Shown one piece after another: positions 58,978 through 64,000 of a stretch of DNA of 64,000 nt; the stretch's first letter is position 1, and every line of letters starts with the position of its first letter. The position numbers were made by a program, and so were the translations under genes. The notes below the pieces were generated by a model that was given only the letters and a program-made list of their open reading frames with translations, searched no databases and was not told where the DNA came from. The DNA is taken from the NCBI GenBank assembly GCA_025618425.1, contig CM046839.1, positions 2,356,831-2,420,830 of the forward strand, read 5' to 3'. Source of the stretch: Heliocidaris tuberculata (Eukaryota > Echinodermata > Echinoidea > Camarodonta > Echinometridae).

Positions 58978-60699
58978 TGGGTTTTTACAGACGTGTATCA
59001 ATCAGACATGATTATTTACGTCTGGGGACCGACCTTTAACGTCACCATCCGAAAGACGTGACTCAGTCTCGAACCTGGGTCAGCTGAATCAGTTTATAAC
59101 TTCCACTGTTGGCTGGATTACAGGCGCACGCCACAACGCCCAGTTATCCATTGAACAAGGTTATATTATAACCTTGTTCATTGGATAAGTGGTTACAATC
59201 ACTCATAGCGACTTTACTATACTTCGTGTGTAGACTCTAGGCAGTCATCCACCTCGACACTTTCAAAACACCACTGCACAAAAGTCAACAACATTCACTC
59301 ATAATCGGCATTTAATTTACAAGAAACGACACCAACATATTCATGAAATACAATAAATTCAACTCACCGATGTTGGAAAAGATAATTTTGAAAATGAAAT
59401 CCGTAATTTACTGTCACTTCTGGCGAAACGGGGTATCGCAAGTCATGATGTACATTTCCTGATCGCCGCGAGCGCTGACATCTCCCGCTAAAAAATTCGG
59501 TCGTTAAAAGTTTGGTTCCTATCGCGCACACGTAAGTCCCAATTTTCCGTGTGTGCGATCGTAGAGATCGATGTGCACGCGATACCGAGTTTCGTTGTGG
59601 ACAAAATTTTATTGGCCGATTTAGTCTAAAAACATCGGCACCATGAAAACAACATGCGATCGCAAAAAAAATTGGCGGGGATTTCTTAGGTTTTGGACAT
59701 GATTTTGACTTTGGAATTTGCTGGAAATATCAGAAGTTCTTCCTAACGGCCATTTAAGGTAGGAAAGAGATTTTAAAGCGCTGAATTTGAAAGGAAGTAT
59801 TTTAAACATTTATCTTACTTTTCCCCCCATACCTTAAGTACATGCGATAGAAAATGACTTGTATTTTTGCATTCGTCCCGCGTAGTGGTCAGTATGACCA
59901 CTATACATGTACGTGGTGTGGTTACAATCACTTATACATGTACAAGCTTATCTGAGGATAACCTTGTACTCAGACTAGCTCTTTTATGGGTGAATAGGCT
60001 TCAATAGCTATTGTGTGTATCAGCAGGCCCTTTTCCAGGCTAGATCATTCATACAGGAGAGGAAAATAATTATTTAAAATTTCACTTTCAATTCTGAATC
60101 CCCTAATGTGTGGCACAGTTAAGAGTGGAAGAGTCCATGAATCAGGTAATCTAGCAAATTTAAGAAAATTAAATCTTGCTTAGAGCAATTTTGTTGTCTG
60201 TTTTTGACTGCTGCAACAGTGAATGTTGGACACAGTCCCACATAGGCAAGGGCCCATGAGTGGGTTACAATATAACCTCAACACTTTCAAACACCATTCA
60301 CTCAAAATCAGCATTTACAAATACCGACAAAAGTCTAACATATCCATATTTCTCTGTCGTATTTTTCTCAGGGATTTAATTTAAGAGTATGTAGAACCAA
60401 GATATATAAAAGAAATTCGCGTAAATCATTGAAAAAGTGACCTTTTAGCCTCGGCAAAGTTCAAACAAAGTGCGTAGCTTAGCCTTAGGTCCCCCACCAT
60501 AAAACCACATCATTTGCAGCACACGGGACCACACTTAACTAGTTAACACCACAAACGTTGTAACTACGACTGAAAAAAAATATATAAGCAAGTACCACAC
60601 ATTTCCATACCTGTCTCTACGCCTAGAATGGTCTCGATGCCTTTCTCTCGACCTCGATCTACTTCGTCGTGATTTTTTGTCACTTTTAGATCCGCCCAT
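41666..60699 (-). CDS. CACTIN: Cactin, eighteen exons
   Basis: Conserved nuclear protein needed for pre-mRNA splicing; found in Drosophila as a partner of the I-kB protein Cactus. Exons (- strand): 60699-60611, 57506-57255, 56588-56465, 55510-55445, 54971-54891, 54241-54170, 53719-53657, 53043-52989, 52423-52332, 51678-51525, 51129-50986, 49609-49500, 49190-48946, 47803-47614, 44053-43898, 43437-43354, 42525-42412, 41791-41666. All phases match, 738 aa (human 758). Residues 1-112: Arg/Ser-rich domain. 114-267: charged helical region (EEMMGYTNEDNPFGDPNLLD). 298-434: Cactin_mid (GLTITDLEDLLEDIKVY). 435-515: acidic Gly-rich linker, exon 13. About 610-738: C-terminal Cactin domain (YMWSDKYRPRKPRFFNRVHT, GFEWNKYNQTHYD, ending FQLWFRFKRYRYRR). 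Confidence 0.95.
42943..43080. mobile_element. Foldback MITE, GTTTCATMAA family (copy 2)
   Basis: Near-complete hairpin: left GGGGAGCGTTTCATCAAGCG, right CGCTTGATGAAATGTTCCCC. Arms contain TTTTGTCAGTGATTTTTAC and its complement; the centre has ATCTGATTGGCTGAGAGC. Located in CACTIN intron 16. Confidence 0.88.
44227..44399. mobile_element. Pogo/Tigger-like MITE with TA target duplication
   Basis: Ends CAGTTAACCTTGCATAA and (inverted) CAGTTAACTTTGCATAA, each flanked by TA (44225-44226 and 44400-44401). The interior repeats GCATAAGTCGAACT-type blocks. TA duplication plus CAGTT ends fit Tc1/mariner-pogo derivatives. 173 bp, non-coding. Confidence 0.82.
44716..47385. repeat. Satellite-like tandem array of about 95 bp monomers in CACTIN intron 14
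   Basis: About twelve monomers before 45887 and six after 46798, interrupted by a DNA transposon. Monomers share GAAAATTGATTTGGCGCGTAA, TACAACCCAAATAAAACA and GCAAAATGTTTTTATCGAAT. At least three monomer types are visible: type A (GGATAATATACAACCC), type C (GGAGAATCTACAACCC) and type B (CAAAGAATCTACAGACC). In parts they follow an A-C-B order of about 285 bp. Confidence 0.9.
45888..46797. mobile_element. GC-rich Harbinger-like non-autonomous DNA transposon inside the satellite
   Basis: Perfect 28 bp terminal inverted repeats starting AGGCCCTGTCACACC. Flanks are TTG (45885-45887) and TTA (46798-46800). Aligned to neighbouring monomers the empty site reads TTA, so a TTA duplication with one mutated copy is likely, as in PIF/Harbinger. 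The 910 bp interior is GC-rich, unlike the AT-rich satellite, and full of CACGCAGG/CGCAGGTA-type short repeats. No transposase frame. Confidence 0.8.
47865..48474. mobile_element. hAT-like MITE with perfect 8 bp target-site duplication
   Basis: Ends TAGTGCTGGTATCGGCACG and (inverted) TAGTGCTGGTATCGACACG. TTCCCTAC flanks both sides (47857-47864 and 48475-48482). TAGTG end plus 8 bp duplication fits hAT. The interior repeats GTCGACATGT motifs and has a CGCGCGCGCG core. Non-coding, 610 bp. Confidence 0.88.
48483..48560 (-). pseudogene. Truncated exon 14 copy of CACTIN
   Basis: Derived from the tandem duplication. Translation on the - strand gives a run matching the first 17 or so residues of exon 14 with about four substitutions, then it runs into transposon sequence. 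The acceptor context (TGATAG) is retained but there is no matching donor, so use as an exon is unlikely though not excluded. Confidence 0.7.
50262..50409. mobile_element. Foldback MITE, GTTTCATMAA family (copy 3)
   Basis: Left GGGCCCTGTTTCATAAAACT, right GTTTTATGAAACGGGCCCCC; arms include TTGTTATCAGTAACAA-type sequence, centre CACCCAATCAGATAC. Located in CACTIN intron 11. Confidence 0.85.
50455..50545 (-). mobile_element. LINE 3' end fragment, opposite orientation to 14800-14970
   Basis: ATAATAATAATAATAAT followed by GGGTAGCCTCATCAGTATTA and CTCCCTGAGGGCCCTGC, the reverse complement of the block near 14805-14880. Confidence 0.6.
58939..58973. repeat. (GT)n microsatellite
   Basis: About 17 GT units inside the loop of the larger foldback. 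Confidence 0.95.
59144..59188. repeat. Near-perfect palindrome, 22 bp arms and 1 nt centre
   Basis: TTATCCATTGAACAAGG... pairs with its complement ...CCTTGTTCATTGGATAA with one mismatch. Located within the loop of the large inverted repeat. Confidence 0.92.
59446..60610. other. Rest of CACTIN intron 1
   Basis: AT-rich with a degenerate arm copy near 60270-60350. No host exon recognised. The frame at 59621-59809 has no similarity I recognise. Confidence 0.5.
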
Positions 60700-63219
60700 A
60701 TTCAATTTAATGCCGAAATGTCGAAATTCGAAAAGCTAAAAAAGTAGACAGACAAATTGGGTTATGGTATCTTTAAGAAATGCGAAAAAAAAAGCAAAAG
60801 CAAAAAAGCAAATACTTTGACTACAGACTGCGTTTTATTTTATAGACGTAAGTGAGGGAAATGCCAGATAAAGGTGTGTGTGTGTGTGTGTGTGTAATAG
60901 ACCTGTTCACAAAGTAATTCAAATTTATGGATGTTTCTTTCCTGGGGACCTAGTAACGAGGTATTCCAATAACCTGTTATTAATGAATGAACTCACAATA
61001 CTTGGAATCCAGTTTGCATACATTATTTGTTGCTATGTCTGACAAGCCTCTGACAGGCTTTCAGGTTGTCAAGAACAACCTTTGTTTTAAAAGTATGCAT
61101 AAAATTTGAATATATTTGTGAACAGGTCTTAGTCTATCCTTAAACTCTGGTCCCACGTTTAAGGTGTAGAGAAAAACTTTAAACATTGGACACTTCTGCT
61201 TGATAATAACCAGTTTCAAGCTGAAATTTTAACATTTCATATTTAAATAATTCATTTGGAGTAAGTCTTTTCTGTGATTCCATAATATTTCTAGAATTAA
61301 TGCGTTAGTAATTTGATGGTCTATTTCGAAATGGCAGTGTTGATACACCCAAAATTTGATTGTCTTGTTTTTCAAAAATAGCCCAATCAAAAATTCAGAT
61401 ACATGTACCGATATATTATTCAGAAAACAATGTTTGAAGGAGTGTCGTAAACTTTGCCCCAAAGCAATTTGACAGTGACTCTCAAAATTATGGTGAGCAA
61501 ATTTTTATTTTATATGACGGATGCGGATTGGGAAGGGGCACCCACCCAAACTTGGCCGCCAAAGGGGGGGGGGGGTAGAAAAGAGGTAAGAATAAGAAAT
61601 GAGAAAAGGAAGATGAAAGGAGAGGAAAGAAGAACGAGCGGAAAGAGAAATGAAAAGAGGAATGGGGGGAGGGGTAAGAGAGAGTGAAGATTTTGTGTTG
61701 CCTGTAAATGAAAACAAAAATAATAAAGGCTGAAATAAAAGTATACTTTAAGGACGCCCCTGGGTCCCCTTCATAATGGGCAGACTGCATGGTAATCGGG
61801 ATCATTATGGGAGTCAGTTCCGAAGGAATTTAGCTTGAGAACCGGTATCAGATAGAGGGGGCTAGGCTATATAGGCACAATAAATTGGCGAGTTTCCTAG
61901 GCCGCTCATGCATGGGCCAAAGAATGACAAGTACATCGTTCTTTCTTGAGAAAATGGGTAAAATGGTGATCGTTTAAATGTCTTTTGAAGCTTTATACTC
62001 CGTATGCCGAATTTTACATTTTTATGTACTTTTCTTTGGTTTGAAAAAACCCATAACTCTTGTCGGAAAAGTTGAAAATCTGTGCCACCCTTTTTATATG
62101 AAGACGTCATTTTTTTTTTTTTTTTAATTTTCAAAATTCCACAGGGCTGGGGACCCTACTCCCAAGCACCCAACCCAAGTGAACTATACACATGTGTAGG
62201 CATAATGTCTTGTCCCTGAATTATCAAAATTCAAAATCAAGGACGTATCATAATGGGTGATAAATTTCGATATTTTCGGGGAGATGGCAGTTGAACCACC
62301 CCTCCCATCTCAAGTCCTTGTACAATTTGACCCCCCCCCCTTTTGACATGACGCCATATGTGGACTTAACTGTAAACGATTTTAAATTATCCCTGTTGCC
62401 TATTGAACAAAAAATCCTGGATCCGCCCCTTCGTTACTTAGTTATAATTATGTAATTATGGCTACACATGACTATAATCAATCGATTTTTTTTTTAAAGA
62501 TCCGGTGTAACTCTACGTAGAAAAAAAGATAGGTCCAACAGTCAACTCCTTCAAGCCCCCCCCCCCCCCCCTATATAGGAGTTTGAGCAGGCCTAGTTGC
62601 AGTTGCTCAATTTTGCATAACCTGAAAATGAGAAATGGTCAGATGATCTTGGAGGAAAACGTATGCTCGCGTCTCGCGGAAAATTTTCATTCTGAAATCT
62701 CGACCGGTGCTCAACCTTACATAATCATTTGTCTCAAAACGTATACATAATAGCCATTAGCCCATAGTCGTCAATAAATTCCTTGCTTTGAAGAAGTACG
62801 AAGTATATACTATAACCTTTGCCCTTTATTCGTATATATTCAGCCTTTATACAGAGTAAGATAAAAATACGCCACATCAATATCACAATAGCCTTATCAC
62901 CTTGATCACATGATAAGTTTGTACTATTAGCCAATTATTGTTGATTGAGTAGTTTTAAGGGCGACTGTACTTAAGTCTGCATGGAGAGATTAATCATTAA
63001 AGTGCAAGCTTATGGGACATCGAGGATCATGTCTGATCGATGTATGGATGGTGATTGAAAACGATGTTATTTGGTGCACCAAAGATCCAGAAAATTTACT
63101 TAGCCAATCAGATGGTAAGGAAGAATGCGATCAATTACTTTTAGAGAAAAAGAAAACTAATGACAATATATTGCCGTTTTGAACGAAGCAGTGATTTTTG
63201 AGTGATTATCCAAGGCACT
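60700..63219. other. Intergenic region between CACTIN (-) and the TMEM35-like gene (+)
   Basis: Divergent starts 2.5 kb apart. Contains a GT microsatellite (60875-60896), a MITE (60897-61131), poly(G/C) tracts (61564-61575, 62332-62340, 62556-62571) and a GGATCCGCCCC-type repeat edge near 62420. No gene recognised. Confidence 0.55.
60897..61131 (+). mobile_element. MITE of the ACCTGTTCACAAA family (complete copy)
   Basis: Starts ATAGACCTGTTCACAAAG and ends TTTGTGAACAGGTCTTA, 235 bp, directly after a GT microsatellite. Collinear with 23155-23393. Confidence 0.87.
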
Positions 63220-63681
63220 ATGAAATTAATGAGAATGACGATCACCAGGCAGATTACGTCATTTCTGGTTGGGCTTCTCTTCATCTTTCTTGGTCTCCTC
63301 AAAGTTGCCCCTGTGGAGCTCAATCACGGACTCAGTCACGAGGAGTTCAGAGTCGTATTCAGCACCTACTTAGTTATCCTTCCCGTCAAGAGCGTCTTTA
63401 CAGTTACGATCACACCAGATATCTTCATGTCGGCGGTTGGATTCACAGAAGTCGTCTGCGGGACAATGCTAGCTTTTGGTCGGTCGTCTTGGCAGAGGGT
63501 TGGGACGTTTTATCTTTTAATCATCGTAGTCGGGGCCCACATCGCTCAGCAGCAGATCGGGAGCTCTGTCTACACGACTGCTTCGACATTCGTTCTTGGT
63601 ATCGTATTGGCGATCCTGTTGATTCATAAAGAGAATGATTCACCGGAAAACAATTCTTCAGAAAATGCTGGGAGAACATAA
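63220..63681 (+). CDS. TMEM35: TMEM35/NACHO-like four-helix membrane protein, single exon
   Basis: Family members are small ER membrane proteins; TMEM35A (NACHO) is a chaperone for nicotinic acetylcholine receptor assembly. 153 aa (human TMEM35A 167). Helix 1 at about 10-28 (FLVGLLFIFLGLLKVAP) matches the family N-terminal helix followed by a polar loop. SAVGFTEVVCGTMLAFG (about 73-89) matches the second conserved helix with its E-x-x-C-G motif. Two more helices are TFYLLIIVVGAHIA and TFVLGIVLAILLIHKE, and the tail is Asn/Ser/Glu-rich. Start: first ATG in the frame; an in-frame TGA lies at 63199. MKLM and downstream Met codons are alternatives. Function in this animal is inference; the A/B paralogue is not resolved. 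Confidence 0.78.
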   Translation: MKLMRMTITRQITSFLVGLLFIFLGLLKVAPVELNHGLSHEEFRVVFSTYLVILPVKSVFTVTITPDIFMSAVGFTEVVCGTMLAFGRSSWQRVGTFYLLIIVVGAHIAQQQIGSSVYTTASTFVLGIVLAILLIHKENDSPENNSSENAGRT

Positions 63682-64000
63682 TAATATGTATCGTGAAAGA
63701 AACACAAAACGTACCCGGGAATGTACCCCCCCCCCCCCCAAATCATTAACGCATTGTTGCTCATACTAGAAGCACGAACTGTCAAATGTGTGTGATATAA
63801 AACAGCATGTGTTTAAGAAGATAAATTTATTTTCATGGGATAACTTACGTGCATGGAATATGAAGCGGTGTTTGGGGGTCTATAGTGACGCTCTATATGG
63901 TACCACTATAACTATTGACAAAACACTATACAATTCAACTCATCATTTTGGAGAGAAAATATCTGTGGTTAGATAAAAAAAAAATTGTGTGTATATGTTT
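63682..64000. other. 3' flank of the TMEM35-like gene
   Basis: Non-coding, with a poly(C) tract at 63726-63739. No clear AATAAA before the window end. Confidence 0.5.

Larger units (their letters stand above)
57595..59445. repeat. Multi-level inverted and direct repeat complex in CACTIN intron 1
   Basis: Two large hairpins: arms 58060-58178 / 58232-58354, and 58552-58793 / 59201-59443 (242 bp arms, strongly similar). A direct repeat of about 255 bp pairs 57642-57896 with 58288-58548. A further arm fragment lies at 58856-58935, and a diverged one at about 60270-60350. No reading frame of note. Looks like a foldback transposon or a cluster of nested copies of one. Confidence 0.85.

Noticed and set aside
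63198..63629. Alternative 143-residue frame over the TMEM35-like gene
   Set aside because: Starts at a non-ATG codon and is Arg/Ser/His-rich with no helices; the overlapping frame has clear membrane helices and family motifs.
1..64000. tRNA, rRNA or snRNA genes
   Set aside because: I looked for tRNA-like box A/B and cloverleaf patterns by eye and saw none convincing; a covariance-model scan would be needed to exclude them.

Overview
This is a 64 kb piece of an animal nuclear genome. The protein-coding genes are split into short exons with GT..AG borders, embedded in long AT-rich introns full of microsatellites, poly(C) tracts, MITE-like foldback elements and decayed non-LTR retrotransposons. 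Gene content (a dual oxidase next to a DUOXA maturation factor, MED30, LINS1, CACTIN, a TMEM35-type protein) and the repeat style suggest a marine invertebrate. A non-vertebrate deuterostome such as a sea urchin is my best guess, but nothing seen here fixes the species.

Layout from left to right. (1) 92-5614, + strand: the last six exons of a dual oxidase (end of the ferric-reductase membrane domain, FAD domain, NADPH domain, C-terminus ending HHYENF). (2) 5615-15650: 3' UTR, then repeat-rich intergenic DNA with two broken reverse-transcriptase elements on the - strand. (3) 15682-26921, + strand: a nine-exon DUOXA gene (381 aa by my splicing), the partner needed for DUOX folding and export. 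(4) 26922-31215: 3' UTR, large trinucleotide and pyrimidine repeats, a Penelope-like RT fragment and a MITE. (5) 33560-31366, - strand: four-exon MED30 (177 aa). (6) 35023-38829, + strand: four-exon LINS1 (803 aa), head-to-head with MED30. (7) 60699-41666, - strand: eighteen-exon CACTIN (738 aa), convergent with LINS1. Its introns hold a satellite array, a GC-rich DNA transposon, a hAT-like MITE inside a partially duplicated exon, and a very large nested foldback structure. (8) 63220-63681, + strand: a single-exon TMEM35/NACHO-like membrane protein.

Functional links: DUOX and DUOXA products form one H2O2-generating complex, and here the genes sit in tandem on the same strand about 10 kb apart. 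MED30 and LINS1 share an intergenic region of about 1.5 kb that probably carries both promoters. CACTIN is a conserved spliceosome-associated protein, also linked to Rel/NF-kB control in flies. I found no sign of an undescribed multi-gene system. The most unusual material is repeat architecture: transposons carrying intact target-site duplications inside tandemly duplicated host segments, a higher-order satellite in an intron, and multi-level inverted repeats in CACTIN intron 1.
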